From an uncultured Planctomycetaceae bacterium (GTDB lineage Bacteria; Planctomycetota; Planctomycetia; Pirellulales; Pirellulaceae), in the NCBI GenBank assembly GCA_903927685.1, contig CAIYOB010000358.1, positions 1-7,719 of the forward strand: 7,719 nucleotides of DNA, read 5' to 3'. Shown in pieces: positions 1 to 6,175 of the stretch. Position 1 is the stretch's first letter. Every line of letters begins with the position of its first letter. The translations under genes were made by a program, and so were the position numbers. The notes below the pieces were generated by a model. That model had not been told where the DNA came from. It did no database searches and worked only from the letters and a program-made list of their open reading frames with translations.

Positions 1-53
1 GGCCGGACTGCGTCCGGCCGGGCACGCTAAAGCGTGGACTCCAACGCGGTTGG
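1..53. repeat. Three consecutive hairpins, intergenic repeat
   Basis: Three perfect inverted repeats follow one another: GGCCGGAC/GTCCGGCC (1-8 and 12-19, loop TGC), CACGCT/AGCGTG (23-28 and 31-36, loop AA) and CCAAC/GTTGG (41-45 and 49-53, loop GCG). The first touches the window edge, so the element may extend leftwards. It lies 86 bases beyond the stop codon of the minus-strand topoisomerase gene, so it could help end that transcript, but there is no U-tract on either strand. The words AAGCGTG and CAACGCGG recur in the repeat at 2743-2821. I recall similar short elements between planctomycete genes; that is memory, not a search. Bases 54-138 show nothing I can name. Confidence 0.6.
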
Positions 54-138
54 CTCGTGACCTGCGTCTCTCGTATCCTACTCCACACCCGCGGGGTGAG
101 CAACGGTCCGGGAGGGAACACAATCCGTGGTAACACGC

Positions 139-2577
139 CTACGGCTGGTCGAACACAAACTTCACCTGCCCGTCGATGACCTTCAAGACCGCCGAGAACG
201 GTTTGCCGGCTTTGGATTGAAAACCTTCCAGCCGCGCGGTCTGGCCGCGGTCCAGCAGCGTCTTGGCGGTCCGGGCGGTGATCCGCTTGCCGGCGATCGT
301 CTTCCAGATCACGAACCGGCATTGGCCGCCGCTGCAGCTGAACGACTTGGGCCGCTCGACGACCGGGGCGCCGCAGACGGGGCACTTGCCCAGCGCGGCG
401 GACCCGGCGGACCCCGGCGCGGCATCCTCGCCCGGCTCCGGGGCGTGTTCGGGCGTGGCCCGGCCGCGGCCGGACTTCGAGCGGCCGCGGAAGGACTTCT
501 GGGCCGACCGCTGCCGCCGGCCGCCCGTCTGCTGCGACTTGTGGGGCAGCGGAATTTCGCCCAGCTGGCCCGAGGCGGTCAGGGTCAGCATCACTTCGGG
601 ACCGCCTTCGATCCGCAGCGGTCGCCGTAGGACGCGCAGCTGCAGCAGTTGCCGGATGTCCTCCACGCTCAGCGTCTGGTCCTTGTACTGCGGCCAGATC
701 ACGAACGAGCAGCCGTCGCGCCAGCCGGAACAGCCGAACCCGCGCTTGCCCTGAATCACCGGCTTGCCGCACCGCGGACAGGCGCCGAATTGAGAATCAT
801 CCACCGCGTCGCCATCGGCGCGGGCCACGATCCGCCGCGTGTACTCGGCGATCTCCGCCATGAACAGCCGGGGATCGAGCCGGCCCGCTTCGATCTGGCG
901 GAGCTTGCCTTCCCACTGGCCGGTCAACTCGGGCGATTTCAACTCGGCGTTTTCGACCACCGCGATCAGGTAGCGGCCCAGGTCGGTGGCGGTCAGCGTC
1001 TTCTTCTGCCGCTCGATGTAGTTGCGTTTCAGCAGCGTTTCGATGATGGCGGCCCGGGTGGCGGGCGTGCCGAGTCCCTTTTCCTTCAGCAGTTCGCGCA
1101 GCTGCTCGTCGTCCACCAGCTTGCCGGCCGTTTCCATCGCGCCCAGCAGCGTGTTCTCGGTATACGGCTTGGGCGGCGTCGTCTCGCCCCGTTTGACCGA
1201 CGGCTCGTGCGGTCCGCGTTCGCCGGGCTTGAACGGGGGCAGCGTTTGCGAATCGTCGTCCTCGCCGTGCTCCTGTTCCTGCTTGCCGCGAGGATATAAC
1301 GCCGTCCAGCCGGGATCGAGCACGCGATAGCCCTTGGCGCGGAACGGCACCTGGTTGGAGATCGCGTGGACCGTGGTCACCTCTTTTTCGCACGGCGGAT
1401 AGAACGCCGCGATCAAGCGTGTGACGACGGCCTCGAAGACCTTCTGCTCGGCCGAGCCCAGCGTGCCGGGCAGGCTGCCGGTCGGGATGATGGCGTGATG
1501 ATCGCTGACCTTGCGATCGTCGATGATCCGGCCGGTAAACCGCAGGGCTGCCAGATCCAGCCGCTCGATATCCTCGGCGCGGATGGCTTGCAGGCTGCGG
1601 AGGATCTCGGGGATCTCCCGCTTCATGTCGCTGCCTAGGTAGCGCGAGTCGGTCCGCGGGTACGTGATCAGTTTCTTCTCGTACAGCGTCTGCGCGGCCG
1701 CCAGCGTGTCGGCGGCGGACAGTCCGTAGCGGCGGTTCATGTCCCGCTGGAGTTCCGTCAAGTCGTACAGTTGCGGCGGCTGCGAGCGTTCCTGCTTGCG
1801 ATCGATCTTGGTGACGACCAGCGGCTGGCCGAGCACTTGGGCGAGCAGTTGCTGAGCCGCGGCCTCGTCCTTGAACCGCTCGCCGGCGAACCGGAACAGC
1901 GTCTGGCGGTACCGCGTCAGCAATTCCCAGAACGGTTCCGGCTGGAACGTGCGGATCTCGTCGTCCCGCTGGACAATCAGGGCCAGCACGGGCGTCTGGA
2001 CGCGGCCCACGCTCCACAGGATGCCATCGGCGCCGAACCGGACGGTGTAGTTCCGCGTCCCGTTCAGACCCACAATCCAATCGGCTTCGCTGCGGCACTT
2101 GGCCGCCGCGTACAGGTGGTCGTACTCGCTGGCCGGCTTCAGTTGCCGGAATGCATCGCCGATCGCCCGCTGGGTCAGCGAGCTGAGCCACAGCCGGCGG
2201 ACCGGTTTCCGCTCGCAGCCGGTCATCGTCAGGACGTAGCGGAAAATCAACTCCCCTTCGCGGCCGGCATCCGTCGCACAGATGATCTCGCTGGCCGCGC
2301 GAAACAGCTGCTTGACCACCGCGAATTGCGCACGAGTGTGCTTCTCCGGGACCAGCTTCAGCTCAAACGGCTGGGGGATGAACGGCAGCCGCTCCAGCGA
2401 CCATTTCTTCAGTGCCGGATCGTATTCGTCGGGTTCCTTGAGCGTGACCAGGTGCCCGAACGCCCAAGTCACCTGGTAGCCGTTGCCCTCCAGGTAGCCC
2501 TCCCGCCGCGACTTGGCGCCCAGGAAATCGGCGATCTCGCGGGCCACCGACGGTTTCTCCGCCATCACTACTTTCAC
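139..2577 (-). CDS. topB: DNA topoisomerase III (type IA)
   Basis: A type IA topoisomerase, which cuts one DNA strand, passes another through and reseals; TopB-type enzymes decatenate replication and recombination intermediates in the cytoplasm. The 812-residue protein begins with the Toprim domain (MKVVMAEKPSV, catalytic Glu7; TDAGREGELIFR at 102-113). The central domains contain SVGRVQTP (189-196) and the active-site tyrosine Tyr306 in LITYPRTDS. GLGTPATRAAIIETL (501-515) is a further family signature. The tail has two four-cysteine zinc motifs (Cys600/603/616/623 and Cys732/735/748/753), separated by an Arg/Ser/Pro-rich linker at about 680-728, and ends in a GKRIT...GF.SK.GK.F repeat. The DxD of Toprim reads DxG, as I recall for Bacillus-type TopB. 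The start is the GTG at 2577: it gives the family N-terminus MKVV.AEKPS and has GAAGGGA about 7 bases upstream. The frame stays open to an ATG at 2664, but those 29 residues are unlike the family; ATG at 2565 is a shorter option. Confidence 0.95.
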   Translation of the reverse strand: MKVVMAEKPSVAREIADFLGAKSRREGYLEGNGYQVTWAFGHLVTLKEPDEYDPALKKWSLERLPFIPQPFELKLVPEKHTRAQFAVVKQLFRAASEIICATDAGREGELIFRYVLTMTGCERKPVRRLWLSSLTQRAIGDAFRQLKPASEYDHLYAAAKCRSEADWIVGLNGTRNYTVRFGADGILWSVGRVQTPVLALIVQRDDEIRTFQPEPFWELLTRYRQTLFRFAGERFKDEAAAQQLLAQVLGQPLVVTKIDRKQERSQPPQLYDLTELQRDMNRRYGLSAADTLAAAQTLYEKKLITYPRTDSRYLGSDMKREIPEILRSLQAIRAEDIERLDLAALRFTGRIIDDRKVSDHHAIIPTGSLPGTLGSAEQKVFEAVVTRLIAAFYPPCEKEVTTVHAISNQVPFRAKGYRVLDPGWTALYPRGKQEQEHGEDDDSQTLPPFKPGERGPHEPSVKRGETTPPKPYTENTLLGAMETAGKLVDDEQLRELLKEKGLGTPATRAAIIETLLKRNYIERQKKTLTATDLGRYLIAVVENAELKSPELTGQWEGKLRQIEAGRLDPRLFMAEIAEYTRRIVARADGDAVDDSQFGACPRCGKPVIQGKRGFGCSGWRDGCSFVIWPQYKDQTLSVEDIRQLLQLRVLRRPLRIEGGPEVMLTLTASGQLGEIPLPHKSQQTGGRRQRSAQKSFRGRSKSGRGRATPEHAPEPGEDAAPGSAGSAALGKCPVCGAPVVERPKSFSCSGGQCRFVIWKTIAGKRITARTAKTLLDRGQTARLEGFQSKAGKPFSAVLKVIDGQVKFVFDQP

Positions 2578-2672
2578 ACGCGGTTCCCTTCGAGCCTGGT
2601 CGCTGGCCCCCGCACGAATTCCCCGCTGAGGGGGACTGGTCGGAGGAAAGTCGCTAAAGGTCAAGGACCTCC

Positions 2673-2701
2673 ACTATACGGCAGAAGCACCGCGTCGGAT
2701 A
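2673..2701 (-). promoter_or_regulatory. Possible topB promoter
   Basis: On the minus strand TATAGT (2678 down to 2673) resembles a -10 box and lies about 96 bases before the GTG start of topB. The matching -35 position (2701-2696) reads TATCCG, a poor match, so this rests on one hexamer in otherwise GC-rich DNA. Confidence 0.25.
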
Positions 2702-2742
2702 GGTTGCCTGCCCGTCCTGCGGCCGGGATCAGGGGTGGGACG

Positions 2743-2821
2743 CATCGTAACCCGAAGCGTCACATCGTAACCCGAAGCGTGAGCGAGGAATCAACGCGGA
2801 TCCTCGCTGACGCTTCGGGTT
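2743..2821. repeat. Direct plus inverted repeat element
   Basis: CATCGTAACCCGAAGCGT occurs twice in tandem (2743-2760 and 2763-2780, two bases apart). The end of the second copy begins a long dyad: bases 2769-2789 pair with 2801-2821, giving a 12-bp stem, one G-G mismatch, then 8 bp, closed by an 11-base loop (2790-2800). The element sits in the divergent spacer between topB and the methyltransferase gene, just upstream of the latter's promoter. Read through on the plus strand it gives VTRSVSEE...LADASG, a peptide I recall from many spurious planctomycete ORFs, which suggests a dispersed repeat family. The structure is directly visible; the family membership is from memory. No ORF for a transposase is present. 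Confidence 0.8.
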
Positions 2822-2834
2822 GCCATGCGCCATC

Positions 2835-2863
2835 TGCGCAGCAGCCCGCGTCTCCGATATAAT
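2835..2863 (+). promoter_or_regulatory. Promoter of methyltransferase gene
   Basis: A perfect -10 box TATAAT (2858-2863) is preceded at 17 bases by TGCGCA (2835-2840), a weak -35. Transcription would start near 2870, leaving a leader of about 42 bases before the ATG at 2912. The -10 box is convincing against the GC-rich background; the -35 is not. Confidence 0.5.
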
Positions 2864-2880
2864 CGGCCGGACAAGTGTCC
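2854..2880. promoter_or_regulatory. Two palindromes over -10 box and start site
   Basis: CCGATATAATCGG (2854-2866) is a dyad with 5-bp arms centred on the -10 box, and GGACAAGTGTCC (2869-2880) is a dyad with 5-bp arms at the predicted transcription start. Either could bind a dimeric repressor. Short dyads also arise by chance, and no regulator gene lies next to them. Confidence 0.25.
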
Positions 2881-2911
2881 TGACTTCCCGCCTCAACTAA
2901 GGAGTCCATTC

Positions 2912-3613
2912 ATGAAGCGATTGGCTTTCGCTGCCTCGGTTCTGGTTGTCTGCACGCTGCTGTCGGCTAACCTCTGGGCGCAGCGCCCGGACAAGCCGCG
3001 CCGGTCGGGTCCCGGCGCCGAGTCGCGCACCCCGGTGGCCAACCTGCCGCTGGCCAAGGATGACGACGAGAAGAAGATTCTGGATTCGCTGCAGCAGGCC
3101 CGCGAGGGCCAGCGGTACGCCAACGTTTCCGAATCCGACGGCCGGTTGCTGCGTCTGCTGACGGAATCCACCGGGGCCAAACTGGTCGTCGAAATCGGCA
3201 CGTCAACCGGCGAGTCGGGCCTCTGGTTCGCGCTGGCGCTGCGCAAGACGGGCGGCAAGCTGCTGACGCACGACATCGACCCGGGCCGGGCCCAAGTCGC
3301 CGCTGAGAACTTCAAGAAAGCCGGCGTCGACGGTCTGATCACCATTGTCTTGGGGGACGCCCACGAGACGGTCAAGAACATCGAAGGTCCGATCGACATC
3401 CTGTTCTTGGACGCCGACAAGGAGGGCTACCTGGACTACCTGGAGAAGCTGATTCCGAAGATCCGGCCCGGCGGTCTGATCATCGCCCACAACATGGTCT
3501 ACCCGACTCCGGATCCTCGCTATCTGGATGCGATCACCAAGAACCCGGACTTTGACACCTCCTTCCTGCTGATGGATGGGGCCGGACTCGGCGTGACGAT
3601 GAAAAAGCGGTAG
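2912..3613 (+). CDS. Exported O-methyltransferase-like protein (SAM-dependent)
   Basis: The 233-residue protein has a class I SAM-dependent methyltransferase fold like caffeoyl-CoA/catechol O-methyltransferases. Visible motifs: the pre-motif NVSESDGRLLRLL (71-83), the glycine-rich SAM loop VVEIGTSTGESG (92-103), the acidic HDID (120-123) after the second strand, GDA (148-150), the metal-site strand LFLDADKEGYLDY (164-176) and PGGLIIAHNMVYP (186-198). In plant CCoAOMT the metal ligands are Asp, Asp and Asn; here the aligned residues are Asp167, His192 and Asn193, so one ligand is changed. Residues 1-23 form a classic signal peptide (KR, hydrophobic core, LWA then Gln24); Cys14 has no proper lipobox. 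Export is odd for an enzyme using cytosolic SAM. The ATG is fixed by TAAGGAG (2898-2904), 7 bases upstream, and by the signal peptide; upstream in-frame codons lie in the promoter. Substrate unknown. Confidence 0.85.
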   Translation: MKRLAFAASVLVVCTLLSANLWAQRPDKPRRSGPGAESRTPVANLPLAKDDDEKKILDSLQQAREGQRYANVSESDGRLLRLLTESTGAKLVVEIGTSTGESGLWFALALRKTGGKLLTHDIDPGRAQVAAENFKKAGVDGLITIVLGDAHETVKNIEGPIDILFLDADKEGYLDYLEKLIPKIRPGGLIIAHNMVYPTPDPRYLDAITKNPDFDTSFLLMDGAGLGVTMKKR

Positions 3614-3703
3614 GCGTTGCTGCGGCGAGTCGCCGGTCATGTCTTTCCTGCCAGCCGCGTGGTATACTAACACCGGTGGCCGGCCCCGTGCGTCTGCCAG
3701 CCG

Positions 3704-3735
3704 GTGCGGAGGCTCGGTGAAAAGTGCCTCCGCAT
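3704..3735 (+). terminator. Hairpin in spacer, possible terminator
   Basis: TGCGGAGGC (3705-3713) pairs perfectly with GCCTCCGCA (3726-3734), extended by a G-T pair, around a 12-base loop. It lies about 90 bases after the methyltransferase stop and directly before a promoter-like pair, a sensible place to separate two transcripts. No T-run follows, so it may instead be a structured leader or an attenuating stem. Of the remaining spacer, 3614-3703 holds only a TATACT hexamer (3663-3668) without a convincing -35. Confidence 0.35.
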
Positions 3736-3736
3736 C

Positions 3737-3766
3737 TTGACCCCGGAATTGGCAGGATGCTATAAG
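3737..3766 (+). promoter_or_regulatory. Promoter of FHA gene
   Basis: TTGACC (3737-3742, five of six bases of the consensus) is followed after 18 bases by TATAAG (3761-3766), or after 17 by CTATAA. Transcription would begin near 3773, leaving a leader of about 75 bases before the ATG at 3849. Confidence 0.45.
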
Positions 3767-3848
3767 CAAATCTGAGGCTGCCCGTAAGCAGGCCCTTGGT
3801 GTGTTCGTGCGAACTTTGGTTTTTCGCCCCCTGGGACATCGGACTTCC

Positions 3849-4523
3849 ATGCCGCGGCTAACTCTCCGCGTTCTCGATGGTGCTGACCGCGGACGCACAT
3901 ATCCCAATCTGGAACCTCCGGTCACGATCGGCCGCGAGGAAGGCAACACGATTCAACTGAACGATGAGCGTGTCAGCCGATACCACGCCAAGATCCAGAT
4001 GGACCACGACCAGGTGGTCCTGACCGACCTGGAGAGCACCAACGGGACCCGGGTGAACGGGGAGGACGTCCAGTTGCGCAATCTGCGCTTTGGGGACGTC
4101 GTCCAAGTCGGCCGCACGGTGATGGTCTTCGGCACGCGGGAGCAGATCTCCCAGCGGTTGCGGGATCTGTGCAACGGCGGTCGCGGCCAGAAATCGCGGC
4201 GTCCGAAGTCGCCGCTGCTGGAGGAGATTCCCGCCGCGGAATCCGACGTGCCGTGGAGAGACCAGGACAGCATCCAGGCGATGTTCTTTGAGTTGCAGCC
4301 GCCGGCCCTGCCCGAGCGGCTCAGCCCGGGACAGGCCGCCCAGCTGTCCGAGGTCATCGAGTATTTGACAATCAACTTGCGGCACCTGATCGAATGCGCG
4401 CGCGAGGAAAAGGGAGATCGCGTTTCACTGGACGCTTGCCAGTGGCAGAACTTGATCGACCTGCAATGCCGCCTGGCCGAATACCTGCGAAAAATCGGCG
4501 ATCCGGATTCGAGTCTCCTCTGA
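3849..4523 (+). CDS. FHA-domain protein
   Basis: The first ~98 of 224 residues are a forkhead-associated domain, a phosphothreonine-peptide binding module used in Ser/Thr kinase signalling. Its hallmarks are present: VTIGRE (25-30), SRYHAKI (43-49) and STNGTRVNG (63-71), with Arg29, Ser43, His46 and Asn65 in the conserved places. A charged linker (about 110-140) leads to a second part (about 155-218) that looks helical and that I do not recognise. There is no signal peptide or membrane segment, so it should be cytosolic. The ATG at 3849 starts right at the FHA fold; no strong Shine-Dalgarno is visible, and a GTG at 3801 would add 16 residues (MFVRTLVFRPLGHRTS) that look unrelated to the domain. 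The 3' 99 bases overlap the convergent CAP-protein gene. No kinase or phosphatase gene is in the window, so the partner is unknown. Confidence 0.88.
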   Translation: MPRLTLRVLDGADRGRTYPNLEPPVTIGREEGNTIQLNDERVSRYHAKIQMDHDQVVLTDLESTNGTRVNGEDVQLRNLRFGDVVQVGRTVMVFGTREQISQRLRDLCNGGRGQKSRRPKSPLLEEIPAAESDVPWRDQDSIQAMFFELQPPALPERLSPGQAAQLSEVIEYLTINLRHLIECAREEKGDRVSLDACQWQNLIDLQCRLAEYLRKIGDPDSSLL

Positions 4524-5972
4524 GTAAAGAGAACAAGCCAGGGAAGGGTGGCCGGGGTCGAGCCCAGCGAGCCCCCGGAGTCCCCGGAGTCCCCGCGGAC
4601 TGTAGGCTCGCTGCACTCGACCGCAGCCACCCAGGCAATCATTATTCTCTCCGCACGCCACTGGCCGAGTTATCAGCGGCCGCCCGACTGCAGAATCCCC
4701 CTGCGGACAGCCGGCGTCACGCGATTCCGCGGCCAGCGACTCGAGCGACTCGCCCACGCTGGCCATGACGGCTTCGGCCGGCCAGCCAAGCAACCAGGCG
4801 TACGCCATTTCCGCAGATCCCGCGACCTGTTCTCCCTCGGCCTCGTTCACTCGGTTCAGGTAATTGATCACGACCAGGGCGTCCTGCGGCAGCAGTTGGC
4901 CGTCGCCATCCACATCCAGCAGAGGCGGCTGAATCCGCGCGGCCAGATCGGGTAGCGACAGGGAGCGAGAGCCGCGCGTGTTCAGCTGGTTGATCACCTG
5001 CAGCGCGTCCAGCGGGTCGACAACGGCGTTGTCCGAGACATCCCGGCGCTCGCGCGGATTCGTCCACGCCGAGGTGGGCTGGCCGGCAAAATCCAGGTAG
5101 ACGCCGCGGACCCCGGAAACGATGTCCACCTCGACGTTCGCGCCCGCCACCAGGACCCGGCCGGTGACGGGCACGGCCAGTCGGGGCCCGGAGGCAACCA
5201 GCAGAGTCGATCCACGGGAGGCTACGGCCAGTGAATAACCGCCCGCGGCGTTGGTCCGCGCGGTGGAACCGTCGGCCTGAACCGTCACGTCCGGCAGTCC
5301 TTCGCCCGGGTCGTACCGGCCGTTGTGGTCGAGGTCTTCGTACACCACTCCGGTCAGAAAGGTGCCGGCGTTCTCCTGGCGCGCGATGTGCACCGTCCAG
5401 TAGTGGCCGTACAGCGAGTCCATCGCCGTGGCGTAGCCCACGCCAATCTCGCGGTTCGCCGCGTAGAACGCATCCACCCCCAACAGATGACGGCGGTGTT
5501 CGCCGCCCGGCACGCCTTGGTCGACCAGCAGCGCTTCCAGCGGCACGTCCGCGCGGTCGAACCAATCGCCCGCCGCCACCGACTCGATGTAGTTGTTGTC
5601 GTTCGCCCACGCCGACGGCAACGGGTAACCCTGCTGGCGTGCGAACTGGTTGGGCCACAGGCCCGTGACCGGACTGCGATGGTCCAGATAGTCATGTTCC
5701 GCCATCTCGTCCGCATGCAAGCCCGCCGACTGCATCAGTTGCTCGTTCACCGCCAGCGGAGGACGCGGGGCGACGCTGGACAGGTCCACCGCCAGAGCGG
5801 TGATCTGCTGGTAGGCGGCCGGATCGTGCCGCGCCAGGTTCAGCAAGTAGACGAAATGCTGCTCCTCGGCCAAGGCCGACAGCAAGCGGCGGTCTTCGAG
5901 GACCTCGAAACGCAGAAGTCGGGCCCGGACAGCGGCGGCGTCCGGACCCCGGCTGGGTCTGGGTAATCTCAC
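4425..5972 (-). CDS. Secreted CAP-domain protein with SdrD-like and dockerin-like modules
   Basis: A 515-residue mosaic protein. Residues 19-33 (LLRFEVLEDRRLLSA) are the LEPR-XLL-type N-terminal motif of planctomycete surface proteins, in place of a classic signal peptide. A CAP/SCP domain spans about 37-198: LNLARHDP, AGLHADEMAEHDYLDH, NYIESVAAGD and DQGVPGGEHRRHLLG, ending in YWTVHIAR; His98, Glu130 and His159 fit the CAP cavity residues. An SdrD B-like fold follows (206-282, GVVYEDLDHNGRYDPGEG), then two calcium loops of dockerin type (DVSDNAVVDPLD 311-322 and DVDGDGQLLPQD 353-364), each followed by a DAL.VIN.LN helix. The substrate of bacterial CAP proteins is mostly unknown. The start is a GTG; GGTGGA lies about 12 bases upstream, a poor spacing, and the 18 residues before the motif are plausible. 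From about residue 440 the tail is unlike a folded domain: 450-472 come from the repeat at 4556-4622, and 484-515 are antisense to the FHA gene. The ancestral stop may have been lost. Confidence 0.85.
   Translation of the reverse strand: MRLPRPSRGPDAAAVRARLLRFEVLEDRRLLSALAEEQHFVYLLNLARHDPAAYQQITALAVDLSSVAPRPPLAVNEQLMQSAGLHADEMAEHDYLDHRSPVTGLWPNQFARQQGYPLPSAWANDNNYIESVAAGDWFDRADVPLEALLVDQGVPGGEHRRHLLGVDAFYAANREIGVGYATAMDSLYGHYWTVHIARQENAGTFLTGVVYEDLDHNGRYDPGEGLPDVTVQADGSTARTNAAGGYSLAVASRGSTLLVASGPRLAVPVTGRVLVAGANVEVDIVSGVRGVYLDFAGQPTSAWTNPRERRDVSDNAVVDPLDALQVINQLNTRGSRSLSLPDLAARIQPPLLDVDGDGQLLPQDALVVINYLNRVNEAEGEQVAGSAEMAYAWLLGWPAEAVMASVGESLESLAAESRDAGCPQGDSAVGRPLITRPVACGENNDCLGGCGRVQRAYSPRGLRGLRGLAGLDPGHPSLACSLYSEETRIRIADFSQVFGQAALQVDQVLPLASVQ
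4556..4622. repeat. Nested hairpin with 9-base tandem repeat
   Basis: GGTCGAG (4556-4562) pairs with CTCGACC (4616-4622); after a 2x2 internal mismatch CAGCGAGCC (4565-4573) pairs with GGCTCGCTG (4605-4613). The loop holds CCCCGGAGT twice (4573-4581 and 4582-4590) plus a diverged CCCCGCGGA, and an inner hairpin AGTCC/GGACT (4588-4592 and 4597-4601). It lies 33 bases after the FHA stop, where a bidirectional terminator would be expected, but also inside the open frame of the convergent gene, where it encodes an RGLRGLRGLAGL-like tract. I recall similar wording from planctomycete intergenic repeats (memory only). Confidence 0.65.
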
Positions 5973-6129
5973 GGCGACGATTGATCCACCGACAAATGGG
6001 CGTTTTGGTTCGGTGCAGCGACGGGTCTACGGAATCTTGGGATGGGACAGCGCAGACGTCAACGAAATAGTTGAGCAGAAACCGGGCCAGACTTGCGGAA
6101 AACAAAACCCTGGTAGGGATCGCATCGTC

Positions 6130-6135
6130 TATAAT
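6130..6135 (+). promoter_or_regulatory. -10 box of macroglobulin-like gene
   Basis: A perfect TATAAT lies 40 bases before the ATG at 6176, implying a leader of about 35 bases. No -35 hexamer is found at 16-18 bases, nor a TGn extension, so the promoter may need an activator or be read from further up. I see no clear promoter for the divergent CAP gene in this spacer (5973-6175). Confidence 0.45.
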
Positions 6136-6163
6136 GGCGGCGCGAAGAGAAGGTCCGCAAGAC

Positions 6164-6169
6164 AGGAGG
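6164..6169 (+). promoter_or_regulatory. Shine-Dalgarno deciding the start
   Basis: AGGAGG ends at 6169. An ATG at 6170 abuts it with no spacer, while the in-frame ATG at 6176 stands at the usual 6 bases, so translation should begin at 6176 (MRGFAAW rather than MAMRGFAAW). Confidence 0.75.
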
Positions 6170-6175
6170 ATGGCG

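Noticed and set aside
139..2664. Longer topB start at ATG 2664
   Set aside because: The extra 29 residues precede the invariant N-terminus and have no family similarity; the GTG at 2577 has a ribosome site.
1771..2862. Open frame of 363 codons on the plus strand
   Set aside because: It lies opposite topB and reads out through the intergenic repeat (VTRSVSEE...), with no domain and no ribosome site.
3623..3635. CGGCGAGTCGCCG as terminator of the methyltransferase gene
   Set aside because: The stem is only 5 bp and no T-run follows.
3671..3685. Palindromes CACCGGTG and GGCCGGCC
   Set aside because: Short self-complementary words are common in GC-rich DNA; no paired site or regulator supports them.
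3750..3766. Possible sigma-54 promoter (TTGGCAGGATGC)
   Set aside because: The GG and GC dinucleotides are 6 bases apart, not the required 10.
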